Source: Zoogloeaceae bacterium G21618-S1
GTDB lineage: Bacteria > Pseudomonadota > Gammaproteobacteria > Burkholderiales > Rhodocyclaceae
DNA length: 64,000 nt
Direction: 5' to 3'
Assembly: GCA_027214125.1 (NCBI GenBank)
Contig: JAPWHF010000008.1
Location: 199,573-263,572 of the forward strand
The position numbers and the translations under genes are program-made. Shown here one piece after another: positions 17,417 to 26,076 of the stretch. Each line of letters opens with the position of its first letter. Within the stretch, counting starts at the first letter, position 1. The notes under the pieces are model-generated. The model did not search any database, had not been told where the DNA came from, and worked only from the letters and a program-made list of their open reading frames with translations.

Positions 17417-18172
17417 ATGGACACCCCCAACGCCTTCGGTCTGAGCCAGCTCTGGGCACAAGCCGACCTCATCATCCGCTGCGTCGCGATCCTGCTCGTC
17501 GGCATGTCGGTTGTCAGCTGGTACCTCATCCTCAGCAAGGGCCTGCGCCTGCTCGGCACCCGCCGCCATGGCGACGCGGTCGAGCAATTCTGGCACGCCG
17601 CGTCGCTGGACGAAGGCCTGCGCCTGCTCAGCAGCCGCGCCGCCGACACCCCCTGCGAGCGCCTCGCCCACCAGGCCGCCGCCGCACACACGCACTACAC
17701 CCGGCACACCGCTGGCACCACGCTGGGCGGAACGCTGGACACCGGCGAGTTCGTCACCCGCGCACTGCGCCGCTCCATCGCCGACGCCACCGCCCGGCTC
17801 GAAAGCGGCCTCACGGTACTCGCCTCCATCGGCTCCACCGCGCCCTTTGTTGGCCTGTTCGGCACCGTCTGGGGCATCTACCATGCGCTCACCAGCATCA
17901 GCCTCAGCGGCATGGCCTCCATCGACAAGGTGGCCGGTCCGGTCGGAGAAGCGCTGATCATGACTGCCTTCGGCCTGTTCGTTGCCATCCCCGCCGTACT
18001 CGCCTACAACGGCTTTAACCGCGCCAACCGGGTGGAGCTGTCCGAGCTCGACGGTTTCGCCCACGATCTGCACGCCTACTTCACCACCGGCTCGCGCATT
18101 GCCGTGGCCGCACCCGCGGCCCAGCATCGCACCGCGGCAACACCGGTCCGCCCGGTCTCCGGGGTGGCGTGA
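17417..18172 (+). CDS. exbB: ExbB, TonB-complex proton channel subunit
   Basis: 251-residue MotA/TolQ/ExbB family inner-membrane protein that with ExbD uses the proton gradient to drive TonB. Three membrane segments: near residues 15-40, ASIGSTAPFVGLFGTVWGIYHAL, and VGEALIMTAFGLFVAIPAVLAYN, both family signatures. GGAGA precedes the ATG two bases after the tonB stop. Its stop overlaps the exbD start (TGATG). Confidence 0.94.
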   Translation: MDTPNAFGLSQLWAQADLIIRCVAILLVGMSVVSWYLILSKGLRLLGTRRHGDAVEQFWHAASLDEGLRLLSSRAADTPCERLAHQAAAAHTHYTRHTAGTTLGGTLDTGEFVTRALRRSIADATARLESGLTVLASIGSTAPFVGLFGTVWGIYHALTSISLSGMASIDKVAGPVGEALIMTAFGLFVAIPAVLAYNGFNRANRVELSELDGFAHDLHAYFTTGSRIAVAAPAAQHRTAATPVRPVSGVA

Positions 18173-18591
18173 TGGCTTTTGGCGGATTCGACAACGCGGG
18201 GCACAGCGCCCCGATGAGCGAGATCAACACCACCCCGCTGGTCGACGTGATGCTGGTGCTGCTGATCATTTTCATGATCACCGCGCCGCTGCTCACCCAC
18301 TCGGTCAAGATTGACCTGCCCACGGCCAGCAGCGCACCGACGGTGGAAACCCCCGACGCCATCACGCTGTCACTTGATGCTGCCGGCGCACTGTTCTGGA
18401 ACAACGAACCGATACCCAACGATGTGCTTCCCCAACGCCTCGCCGACATCGCGGCACAAAGCCCCCAGCCCGAGTTGCATCTGCGCGCCGACAAGGACAC
18501 CCGCTACGAAGCAATTGCCGAGTTGATGGCCGCCGCCCGAAACGCCGGCGTGGAAAAGCTCGGCTTTGTGACACTCCCCGCGAGCGAATAA
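18172..18591 (+). CDS. exbD: ExbD, TonB-complex subunit
   Basis: 139-residue ExbD/TolR protein. MSEINTTPLVDVMLVLLIIFMITAPLL carries the single membrane helix with the proton-path Asp, followed by a periplasmic domain ending LHLRADKDTRYEAIAELMAAARNAGVEKLGFVT. ATG 18172 overlaps the exbB stop; a GTG at 18169 is also in frame. Last gene of the hemP-to-exbD operon. Confidence 0.93.
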   Translation: MAFGGFDNAGHSAPMSEINTTPLVDVMLVLLIIFMITAPLLTHSVKIDLPTASSAPTVETPDAITLSLDAAGALFWNNEPIPNDVLPQRLADIAAQSPQPELHLRADKDTRYEAIAELMAAARNAGVEKLGFVTLPASE

Positions 18592-19040
18592 CCACTCACC
18601 AGGCGCGTTCGCACGCCGGCGAACGCGTCTGTCTGCACACCTTTGGGTCCGCCGCACGGGAGCCCCTCAGCAGTTCGCTGCGACGGATCTGCCGACGCGT
18701 CTCCCCGGCGGGCAACACGACGGGTCCCCCACAAACACCCCACCTCTGCCTGCCAAACCCCGACGCTCAGGCAGCACGGCAGCTCAACACGTCTCGACGC
18801 AATTTCCGTTCTCAGTCACTCGACACCCCACGGCTTGACCCACAGCCAGCGCCTCGCCTCGCCGCTTCGGCGATGCGCCGGATATGCATGGCTTCCAACC
18901 GCGACCGCCCTCCGATTCGTTCAATAGCGAGGCGCACGCCACCTCACCGGCATCGACATACAGCCCGAGATCCGCTGACCGCCGCATCGCCAGAGCTCAC
19001 AGCCGAAGCCATTCGTTTCACGTTCAATAACTTTCGTATT
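18592..19040. other. Intergenic region after exbD
   Basis: About 450 bases with no convincing gene; short open frames have no protein-like character. It holds a hairpin just after exbD and, at its right end, the AT-richer promoter region of the ferrous iron operon. Confidence 0.5.
18604..18627 (+). terminator. Hairpin after exbD
   Basis: CGCGTTCGC, a 6-base loop, GCGAACGCG: a 9-bp perfect stem 13 bases after the exbD stop. No T run follows, so it may be a weak terminator or an mRNA 3'-end stabiliser. Confidence 0.4.
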
Positions 19041-19059
19041 GCGAGTCATTCTCATTCGC
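19041..19059 (+). promoter_or_regulatory. Fur-box-like site upstream of the ftr genes
   Basis: GCGAGTCATTCTCATTCGC is an inverted repeat (GCGA-x-T / A-x-TCGC arms). Its reverse complement GCGAATGAGAATGACTCGC matches the GATAATGATAATCATTATC consensus over much of the AATGA-AAT core. It lies 40 bases upstream of the first gene of the ferrous iron operon. Confidence 0.6.
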
Positions 19060-19099
19060 GATACTATTCGCACACTTTCTGACCGTTCGGAGTTTTTGA

Positions 19100-19639
19100 A
19101 TGTCTTTCGCCCGCCACGCCATCGCCCTCGCCCTGCTCGCCGCCCCCCTGAGCAGCCAGGCTCTCGAGTACCCCATCGGCACACCGCAGCACCTGCACGG
19201 CATGGAGATTGCTGCGGTGTATCTGCAGCCGGTCGAGATGGAGCCTGCCGGCATGATGACGCCTGCGGCGCAAAGCGATGTGCACATCGAAGCGGACATC
19301 CGCGCACTGGCCAGCAACCCCAACGGCTTTGCCGAAGGCGACTGGATTCCCTACCTGGTCATCAATTACGAAATCAGCAAAAAGGGCAGCGCCGAGGTGC
19401 TCAAGGGCGACTTCATGCCCATGGTGGCCAGCGACGGCCCCCACTACGGCAACAACGTGAAGCTGATGGGCCCGGGCAAGTACACCGTCAAGTACAACAT
19501 CGCCCCGCCGAGTGCCAACGCCCATGCCCATTTCGGCCGCCACACCGACCGCGAAACCGGCGTACGTCCGTGGTTCGCACCCTTCACGGTCGAATATGAC
19601 TTCACCTACGTCGGCATCGGCAAGAAGGGGGGTTACTGA
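19100..19639 (+). CDS. ftrA: Periplasmic iron-binding protein, P19/Tpd family (FtrA)
   Basis: 179 residues: signal peptide (cleavage after SSQA, residue ~21), then the P19 fold with HLHGMEIAAVYLQPVEM, a Met/His/Glu-rich metal site, and SANAHAHFGRHTD. P19/FtrA binds metal in the periplasm and works with an FTR1 permease. Here the partners (cupredoxin, FTR1, polyferredoxin) follow in the same direction, matching the FtrABCD systems of Brucella and Bordetella. The stop overlaps the porin start by one base. Confidence 0.88.
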   Translation: MSFARHAIALALLAAPLSSQALEYPIGTPQHLHGMEIAAVYLQPVEMEPAGMMTPAAQSDVHIEADIRALASNPNGFAEGDWIPYLVINYEISKKGSAEVLKGDFMPMVASDGPHYGNNVKLMGPGKYTVKYNIAPPSANAHAHFGRHTDRETGVRPWFAPFTVEYDFTYVGIGKKGGY

Positions 19640-21120
19640 TGCGCCGCTTCGCCCTGCCCCTGAGCGCCGCGGCGCTCACCGTGCTGGTTGGCATCACGCC
19701 GGCACAGGCGGCTGACGACCCCGGTCTGCGCGCCATCGTCAAACAACTGGCCGAGCGCATTGCCAAGCTTGAAGCGCGCAACGCCAGCCTCGAAAGCCAG
19801 CTCAAGCAAACGAGCAAGCCTGCCGACCTCGAAGCCCGCGTCAAGACACTGGAAGCCGACAACCGCGCGCTGGCGACCGCACTCGACAGCGAGCGCATCA
19901 GTGACACCGAACCGGCGCTGGCGACTCGCCTGAAGGCGGTTGAGCAAAAAGCCGTGGCGACCGGCCCGGCCAATGCCCTGGCCGAAGCCCTCGACGGCAT
20001 CTCCGCCGAGATCAGCGTCGGCGCCGTGGCCCAGCATCTGTCAAAAGACGGCCGCACCGATGGCAAGAGCGAAACCGTGCTCGGCTGGCGCGGCGACCTT
20101 GGCGTCACCCTGCCCGCCGGCCGCGTGGGCGACGGCGAAGGCCAGTTCTTCTTCCAGGCCCGTTTCGGCCAGGACGGCAGCCATAGCGACACCCGCCCCT
20201 TCTTCAACGGCGCAACCAACAGCATGGGCTTCGAGCAAGAGAGCGTGCCGAGCGAGAACACCAACGCGGTGCTCGCCCAGGCCTGGTATCAGCTCGACAC
20301 GCCAATCGGCGCAAGCGAACTGGAGGGGGCACCGGCACGCATGGAATTCACCATCGGCAAGATGGACCCCTTCGTCTTCTTCGACCAGAACGGTGCGGCG
20401 GACGATGAATCGAGCCGCTTCCTGAACAACGTGTTCGTGCACAACCCGCTGCTCGACTCGGGCGGTCAGGTCGGCGCCGACAGCTACGGCTTCACACCGG
20501 GCGCGCGGCTGGCCTACGTGAATGAAGAGAACGGCTGGGGCGCCTCCATCGGCGTGTTTGGCGCGGGCGAATCGACCACCTTCGGCAAAAGTTTTACCCG
20601 GCCCTTCGTGATCGCGCAGCTCGAAAAGAACGTGCGCGCCTTTGGCGGCTTCGACGGCACCTACCGCGTCTATGCCTGGAACAATCCGCAGGCCGAAGGC
20701 TATGACGGCGAGGAACGTGCCCACGCCGGCTGGGGCATCAGCGCCGACCAGCAGGTAAGCGAATCGCTGACGCTATTCACCCGCTACGGCCATGGCATGC
20801 GCGGTCGCGCCGCCTTCGACCGGGCGCTCACCGTCGGCGGCGAGCTGACCGGCAACGCCTGGAAGCGTGGCAACGATGGCCTCGGCTTTGCCTGGGCCTG
20901 GCTGCGCAGCTCGAAAGGCTTCCGCGCCAATTCGGCCGGCCTCACCGACTGGGGCTACGACGCCAGTGGCGCCGAGCAGGTGGCGGAAATCTATTACCGC
21001 TACCAGCTCAACGAGCACCTCGCCCTCACGCCGGATCTGCAGTTCATCCGACGCGCGGGCGCCGATGGTGACGCCGACCTGGTCACCGCCGCCGGCGTGC
21101 GCGCCCTGTATGCCTTCTAA
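19639..21120 (+). CDS. Outer-membrane porin with N-terminal coiled coil, within the ftr genes
   Basis: 493 residues: signal peptide (to ~26), a coiled coil (LRAIVKQLAERIAKLEARNASLESQL...LEARVKTLEADNRALATALD, residues 30-85), then a beta-barrel of alternating strands ending in Phe (GVRALYAF), the usual outer-membrane signal. It resembles OprB-like carbohydrate porins and S-layer-anchored porins. Its start overlaps the ftrA stop, so it is translationally coupled to an iron-binding protein, and it may be the outer-membrane entry route for ferrous iron or a small chelate (inference). A strong terminator follows. Confidence 0.75.
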   Translation: MRRFALPLSAAALTVLVGITPAQAADDPGLRAIVKQLAERIAKLEARNASLESQLKQTSKPADLEARVKTLEADNRALATALDSERISDTEPALATRLKAVEQKAVATGPANALAEALDGISAEISVGAVAQHLSKDGRTDGKSETVLGWRGDLGVTLPAGRVGDGEGQFFFQARFGQDGSHSDTRPFFNGATNSMGFEQESVPSENTNAVLAQAWYQLDTPIGASELEGAPARMEFTIGKMDPFVFFDQNGAADDESSRFLNNVFVHNPLLDSGGQVGADSYGFTPGARLAYVNEENGWGASIGVFGAGESTTFGKSFTRPFVIAQLEKNVRAFGGFDGTYRVYAWNNPQAEGYDGEERAHAGWGISADQQVSESLTLFTRYGHGMRGRAAFDRALTVGGELTGNAWKRGNDGLGFAWAWLRSSKGFRANSAGLTDWGYDASGAEQVAEIYYRYQLNEHLALTPDLQFIRRAGADGDADLVTAAGVRALYAF

Positions 21121-21137
21121 ATCCGCCCATTGAAGCC

Positions 21138-21165
21138 AGCCCCGTCGCGCCCGAGCGACGGGGCT
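21138..21165 (+). terminator. Strong hairpin between the porin and ftrB
   Basis: AGCCCCGTCGC, 6-base loop, GCGACGGGGCT: a perfect 11-bp stem followed by TTTACC. It lies 17 bases after the porin stop and 20 before ftrB, so it probably reduces rather than abolishes transcription into ftrBCD. Confidence 0.75.
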
Positions 21166-21185
21166 TTACCGTTTCTGGAGTCTGT

Positions 21186-21512
21186 ATGCGCCGCACCGCC
21201 CTCGCCCTCTGTCTGACCGCCCTCGCCAGCACCGCCGCGTGGGCCGACAAGCCCACCTTCACGCTCGTCGCCGAAAACGGCCACTTCTCACCCGAGGTGA
21301 TCGAAGTGCCGGCCAACACCCGCTTTCGCCTCGAGATCACCAACAAGAACGCCGGGCCGGAAGAGTTCGAAAGCGTCGAGCTGCGCAAGGAAGCCGTGCT
21401 CGCCCCGGGCGTGACGCGCACCATCGTGTTCGCCCCGCTCAAGCCGGGCCGCTACCCCTTCTTTGGTGAATTCCACCCCGACACCGCCAAGGGCGAGATC
21501 GTCGCCAAATAA
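21186..21512 (+). CDS. ftrB: Periplasmic cupredoxin-like protein (FtrB)
   Basis: 108 residues: signal peptide MRRTALALCLTALASTAAWA, then a cupredoxin-like domain (FTLVAENGHFSPEVIEVPANTRFRLEITNKN...FFGEFHPDTAKGEIVAK). In FtrABCD systems this protein is thought to oxidise Fe(II) for the FTR1 permease. The canonical blue-copper Cys is absent, as in other members of this EfeO-cupredoxin-like group. Eleven bases separate it from ftrC. Confidence 0.82.
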   Translation: MRRTALALCLTALASTAAWADKPTFTLVAENGHFSPEVIEVPANTRFRLEITNKNAGPEEFESVELRKEAVLAPGVTRTIVFAPLKPGRYPFFGEFHPDTAKGEIVAK

Positions 21513-21523
21513 GGAGCGCAGGC

Positions 21524-22327
21524 ATGGGCAACGCCACTTTCATCATCTGGCGCGAGAGCGTCGAGGCGATCCTGATCATCGCCATTCTGTATTCCTGGAT
21601 TCAGGCGCGCGGCGACGGCCGCATCCGCCTGCGCCACCTGTGGCTGGGCGTCGCGGGCGGCATCGGTCTGGCCGTCGCGCTAGCGCTGGCCATGCTCGGC
21701 TTTCACTCACAACTGGCCGGCACCACGCTGGAGGCCTTCCAGGCCAGCATCATGATCGTGGCCGCCTTGCTGGTGACCCACATGGTGGTGTGGATGCGCC
21801 ATCACGGGCGCACGCTCAAACGCGACCTCGAATCCGGCCTGGCCCGCGCGGCCGAAGAAACAGGCGGGCTGTCTGCGGCGCTGCTGGCGGCCATTGCGGT
21901 CGGACGCGAAGGCGCGGAAACCGTGCTGTTTCTGTACGGCATCGTGGCCGAAAACGCCGACGGCGGCTGGGTCGATCTGATGCTCGGTGCGGCCCTCGGC
22001 GCCGGACTGGCCGCCGGAACGGCAGTGCTCTTCCTGAAAGGTTCGAAACTGATTCCACAACGCACCTTCTTCCGCATCAGCGAAGTGCTCTTGCTGCTGC
22101 TCGCCTCCGGCCTGCTGGTGTCGGGTCTGGAAGGCTTCATCAACATGGAATGGCTGCCGCCGCTGATCGAACCGCTCTGGGACAGTGGCGCCCTGCTTGA
22201 CGACAACGGCCTGCTCGGCACCTTCGCCGGCTATCGCGCCCGTCCGGCGCTGAGCATCGTCGGCCTGTGGGTGTTGTACTGGATCGGCACCTTGTGGCTG
22301 CTGCGCACGCCGCGGAGAAACGCATGA
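21524..22327 (+). CDS. ftrC: FTR1-family iron permease (FtrC)
   Basis: 267-residue inner-membrane permease of the FTR1/EfeU family. Both iron-binding R-E-x-x-E motifs are present: RESVE at 10-14 and REGAE at 128-132, each in a membrane segment. About seven hydrophobic segments. Its stop overlaps the start of ftrD (ATGA). Confidence 0.93.
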   Translation: MGNATFIIWRESVEAILIIAILYSWIQARGDGRIRLRHLWLGVAGGIGLAVALALAMLGFHSQLAGTTLEAFQASIMIVAALLVTHMVVWMRHHGRTLKRDLESGLARAAEETGGLSAALLAAIAVGREGAETVLFLYGIVAENADGGWVDLMLGAALGAGLAAGTAVLFLKGSKLIPQRTFFRISEVLLLLLASGLLVSGLEGFINMEWLPPLIEPLWDSGALLDDNGLLGTFAGYRARPALSIVGLWVLYWIGTLWLLRTPRRNA

Positions 22328-23706
22328 GCACCTGCGCCACTGCGCTGGCGCCCACCCGGCTGGCGACGTTTGGCCGCTGGATGCAGCGCAACCGCCAGTG
22401 GGTGCTCGGATTGCAGTGGGTAACGCTGTTTGCCTACCTGTTCCTGGTTGCCGTGCCGGCGTTCTTGCCGCTGCCCGACACCCAGGCGCATATCTGGGAT
22501 GACCTCACCCGCTTTGCCCAATTTGTCTTCTGGGGCATCTGGTGGCCCTTCGTGCTGGTCAGCATGATGCTGATGGGCCGCGCCTGGTGCGGCGTGCTGT
22601 GCCCCGAGGGCTTCGTCACCGAACAGGTCAGCCGCTTCGGGCTGGGCCGGCCGGTGCCGCGCTGGATCAAGTGGGGCGGCTGGCCCTTCGTGGCCTTCCT
22701 GGGCACCACGGTGTATGGCCAGTTGGTGAGCGTGTATGAATACCCCAAGGCGGTGCTGCTGGTGCTGGGCGGCTCGACCGTCGCGGCGATCGCGGTCGGC
22801 CTGATATATGGCCGCAACAAGCGGGTGTGGTGTCGCCATCTGTGCCCGGTCAACGGCGTCTTTGGCCTGCTCTCGCGTCTGGCGCCGGTGCATTTCCAGA
22901 CCGACCGCTCGCGCTGGGAGCAGACCGGGTCGAACCGCGTCATTCCGGTCAACTGCGCGCCACTGGTCGACATCCGCCGCATGGAGAGCAGCGCCGGCTG
23001 CCACATGTGCGGCCGCTGCGCCGGGCATCGCGATGCGGTCGAGCTGGCCGGACGCGCGCCCGGCAGCGAAGTGGCGCAACTCGACGCCGACGACACCAAT
23101 CCGTGGGAAGTCCGTCTGCTGGTGTATGGCCTGATCGGCACCGCCATCGGCGCCTTTCAATGGTCGGCCTCGCCCTGGTTCGTGCAGGCCAAAGTCGCCG
23201 TGGCCGAATGGCTGATCGAGCACGACAGCTACGCGCTGCTCGGCGACAACGCGCCCTGGTGGCTGCTTACCCACTACCCCGAGGCCAGCGATGTGTTCAC
23301 CTGGCTCGACGGGCTGATGATCCTCGCCTACATCGGCGTGACGGCGGTCGTGATCGGTGGCTGGATCTCGCTGTGGCTGCGTCTGGCCGGTCATCTGACC
23401 GGGCGGGCCCGCGCCCATCTGCAACTGGCTTACGCGCTGATTCCGCTGGGCGGCGTAGGCGTATTTCTCGGCCTGTCAGCGCTGACGGTGTCGCTGCTCT
23501 CGGCGGAGGGCATCAACATTGCCTATCTGGGCAGCATCCGCGCGGGTCTGCTGGCGGTCGCCACGGTCGCCAGCCTCGCCCTTGCGCATCGCATGCTCGC
23601 GCGCATGGCGCTATCGCGCGCGCACGCAGCGGCCGTCATCGGTGCCTTTGCCGCCGCTGCAGCCGGCGCCGTGATGCCGTGGGTGATGATGTACTTCGTC
23701 TGGTAA
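22324..23706 (+). CDS. ftrD: Membrane polyferredoxin (FtrD)
   Basis: 460-residue NapH/CcoG-like inner-membrane 4Fe-4S protein. Cys motifs at the ends of membrane helices: WCGVLCPEG and WCRHLCPVNG, plus CHMCGRC in a soluble loop. About eight to nine hydrophobic segments. FtrD is believed to accept electrons from Fe(II) oxidation and return them to the respiratory chain. Translationally coupled to ftrC, completing the four-gene system. Confidence 0.88.
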   Translation: MSTCATALAPTRLATFGRWMQRNRQWVLGLQWVTLFAYLFLVAVPAFLPLPDTQAHIWDDLTRFAQFVFWGIWWPFVLVSMMLMGRAWCGVLCPEGFVTEQVSRFGLGRPVPRWIKWGGWPFVAFLGTTVYGQLVSVYEYPKAVLLVLGGSTVAAIAVGLIYGRNKRVWCRHLCPVNGVFGLLSRLAPVHFQTDRSRWEQTGSNRVIPVNCAPLVDIRRMESSAGCHMCGRCAGHRDAVELAGRAPGSEVAQLDADDTNPWEVRLLVYGLIGTAIGAFQWSASPWFVQAKVAVAEWLIEHDSYALLGDNAPWWLLTHYPEASDVFTWLDGLMILAYIGVTAVVIGGWISLWLRLAGHLTGRARAHLQLAYALIPLGGVGVFLGLSALTVSLLSAEGINIAYLGSIRAGLLAVATVASLALAHRMLARMALSRAHAAAVIGAFAAAAAGAVMPWVMMYFVW

Positions 23707-23730
23707 TTATTGATCCATCGCAATTTTGTT

Positions 23731-23749
23731 GCGAACGATTCGCATTTGC
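23731..23749 (+). promoter_or_regulatory. Fur-box-like site upstream of the siderophore receptor
   Basis: GCGAACGATTCGCATTTGC, preceded by TTTTGTT, lies about 130 bases before the receptor ATG. It shares the GCGAA-x4-5-(T)TTGC form with the hemP-proximal site (GCGAATCGTTCTTGTTTGC), which supports both as sites for the same regulator. Confidence 0.5.
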
Positions 23750-23875
23750 GTTAAAGTTCGCATCCGATGGCGCCCCCCAAATGGCCGCCATCGCCTACAA
23801 CACTTCAGTGATCGGATCAGCCCGCCACCCGCGCGAAGCCGGGAAGCCAGCCACATCCCCAACAAGGAAATCGGC

Positions 23876-26023
23876 ATGCTTCCCGTCAACACCCGCCCGG
23901 CGCGCACCGGCGCGATTGCCATCGCGCTCGCCGCCCCGCTCCCCCTGTTTGCCCAAACCGGCACCGCCCCCACACAGGTGCTGCCCACGGTCGAAGTCAG
24001 CGAAACGAATCCGCGCGACACGCAAAGCTACCAGGGCGGCACGACCCGGCTCGGCAAGCTCGACCAACTGCCCAAGGACGTTCCGCAAGGCATCACCATC
24101 ATCAGCGACAAGCTGCTCTTCGAGACCAACGCCGACACGCTCAAGGACGCGGTGCGCCATGTCTCGGGCCTGACCTTCAATGCGGGCGAAGGTGGCCGCA
24201 TCGGCGACAACATGACGCTGCGCGGCTTCTATTCCTTTGGTGACCTGTACCTCGACGGCATCCGCGATGTGGCGCAGTACAACCGTGAAACCTTCGACAT
24301 CGAGCAGCTCGAAGTGCTGCGCGGCTCGGCCGCGATGCTGTTTGGCCGCGGCCAGGCCGGCGGCGTGATCAACCGCGTCAGCAAGCCGCCTCGCCTGGTC
24401 GACCGGACCACGCTGACCACCACCGTCGGCACGCAAGACTACGGACGGGTGATTGCCGACATGAACAAGGTCACCGGCCAGGACGCCGCGTTGCGCGTCA
24501 ATCTCATGAAAACCGAGGGCGGCAGCACCCGCGACGATGTGCAGACCAACCGCGAGGGCATCGCCCCGAGCTTCCGCTGGGGCATTGGCACCACCGACGA
24601 ATTCTCGGTGGGCGCGCTCTACCTCAAGACACGCAACACGCCGGACTACGGCGTGCCCTTCTACAAGAACCGGCCGCTGGACGTCAGCGGCGACACCTTC
24701 TACGGCACCACCTCGGACTACGAAGACAACGAAACCACCCTGCTCACCGGCAGCTGGAAGCATCGCGTTTCCAGCGACACCGTCATCCGCAGCCTGATCC
24801 GCGCAGCCGACTACCAGCGCGATGTGTGGCTGACCGCACCGCGCCTGCAAAACCCGACCGATGCCACCGTGGCAGACGGCACGGCAGTGGTCCGCCGCAG
24901 CGGCAACCACCGCGGCGGCGAAGAGCACACGCTCACCGTGCAATCGGATCTGAGCACAAAATTCGCCACCGGCGCACTCAAGCACGAAGTACTCGGCGGG
25001 GTCGAGTTTCTCAAGGAGCGCGCCGCGCGCTGGACCTACCGACTGGCGAGCGGCGAAACGGCTCCAGTGACCACCGTCGGCAACCCGAACAGCAGCCCGG
25101 CCATGCCGGCCTCCTATGGCAACACCGAGAAGCTCTCACGTTCGAGCTATAGCGGTGACACCGTCAGCGTGTTCGCGCAGGACGCGATCGAGTTCCTGCC
25201 CGGCTGGAAAGTCCTGCTCGGCATCCGTCACGACAAGATGAACGCCGACTACAGCAACGGCGCAGTGGTCGACTACGGCGAAAACAGCTATCGCAGCAGC
25301 CTGTCATTCCAGCCCGACGACACGCAGCACTACTACCTGTCGTGGACCGACTCGTTCAACCCCACGGCCGACCTCTACCAGTTCAGCACCACCACCGAGA
25401 CCTATCCGGCCGAGCGCAGCCGCAGCCTCGAACTGGGCGCCAAGTGGGATCTCTACGAAGGCGACCTGTCGCTGCGCGCCGCGGTCTATCGCGCCGAGAA
25501 GGACTGGGAGCGCAACACCGACATCGAAACCGCCAGCACCAACGCACTGCTGTCGAAAAAACGCCACACCAACGGCATCGAGCTCGAAGCCGCCGGGCGC
25601 ATCACCTCGCGTTGGGAGGTGTTTTTCGGCTGGACCGCGATGGACGCCAAGGTCGATGAGGCGGCGCCAGGGCGCAATCCCAACATCGCCGGCATGCGAC
25701 CGCGCAACACGCCACCCTTCGCCTGGAACCTGTGGACCACCTACAAACTCGACGCCCACTGGAAGATCGGCGGCGGCATTGAAGCCAAGGGGCCGCGCCT
25801 GGCCTACGGCGTGGGCGGCAGCAATCCGATCACGCCCAACGTCGCACCGGGCTACCGCCGGGTGGACGCCATGGTGGCCTACGAAATGCCCAAGTACACG
25901 CTCAAGGCCAACCTGCTCAACGTGTTCGACACGCTGTACTACAGCTCGGTGTACGAAAACGGTGGCCACGCCGTGCCCGGCACCGGTCGCGCCCTGCAGC
26001 TGACCGCCGAAGTCCAGTTCTGA
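23876..26023 (+). CDS. TonB-dependent siderophore receptor
   Basis: 715-residue outer-membrane receptor. Signal peptide to ~26, a TonB box (TVEVSE, residues 38-43), a plug domain (DVPQGITIISDKLL...LRGFYSFGDLYLDGIRD...LEVLRGSAAMLFGRGQAGGVINRVSK, ~55-175), then a 22-strand-type barrel ending VQF. Closest in form to the FhuE/Fiu ferric-siderophore receptors. AAGGAA precedes ATG 23876. The ligand cannot be told. piuC follows directly, as is common for catecholate or xenosiderophore receptors. Confidence 0.92.
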   Translation: MLPVNTRPARTGAIAIALAAPLPLFAQTGTAPTQVLPTVEVSETNPRDTQSYQGGTTRLGKLDQLPKDVPQGITIISDKLLFETNADTLKDAVRHVSGLTFNAGEGGRIGDNMTLRGFYSFGDLYLDGIRDVAQYNRETFDIEQLEVLRGSAAMLFGRGQAGGVINRVSKPPRLVDRTTLTTTVGTQDYGRVIADMNKVTGQDAALRVNLMKTEGGSTRDDVQTNREGIAPSFRWGIGTTDEFSVGALYLKTRNTPDYGVPFYKNRPLDVSGDTFYGTTSDYEDNETTLLTGSWKHRVSSDTVIRSLIRAADYQRDVWLTAPRLQNPTDATVADGTAVVRRSGNHRGGEEHTLTVQSDLSTKFATGALKHEVLGGVEFLKERAARWTYRLASGETAPVTTVGNPNSSPAMPASYGNTEKLSRSSYSGDTVSVFAQDAIEFLPGWKVLLGIRHDKMNADYSNGAVVDYGENSYRSSLSFQPDDTQHYYLSWTDSFNPTADLYQFSTTTETYPAERSRSLELGAKWDLYEGDLSLRAAVYRAEKDWERNTDIETASTNALLSKKRHTNGIELEAAGRITSRWEVFFGWTAMDAKVDEAAPGRNPNIAGMRPRNTPPFAWNLWTTYKLDAHWKIGGGIEAKGPRLAYGVGGSNPITPNVAPGYRRVDAMVAYEMPKYTLKANLLNVFDTLYYSSVYENGGHAVPGTGRALQLTAEVQF

Positions 26024-26076
26024 TCCCCCGAGGGCGGTCGCCGACGCGACCGCCCGCCCAACTTGCGAGCCACTGC

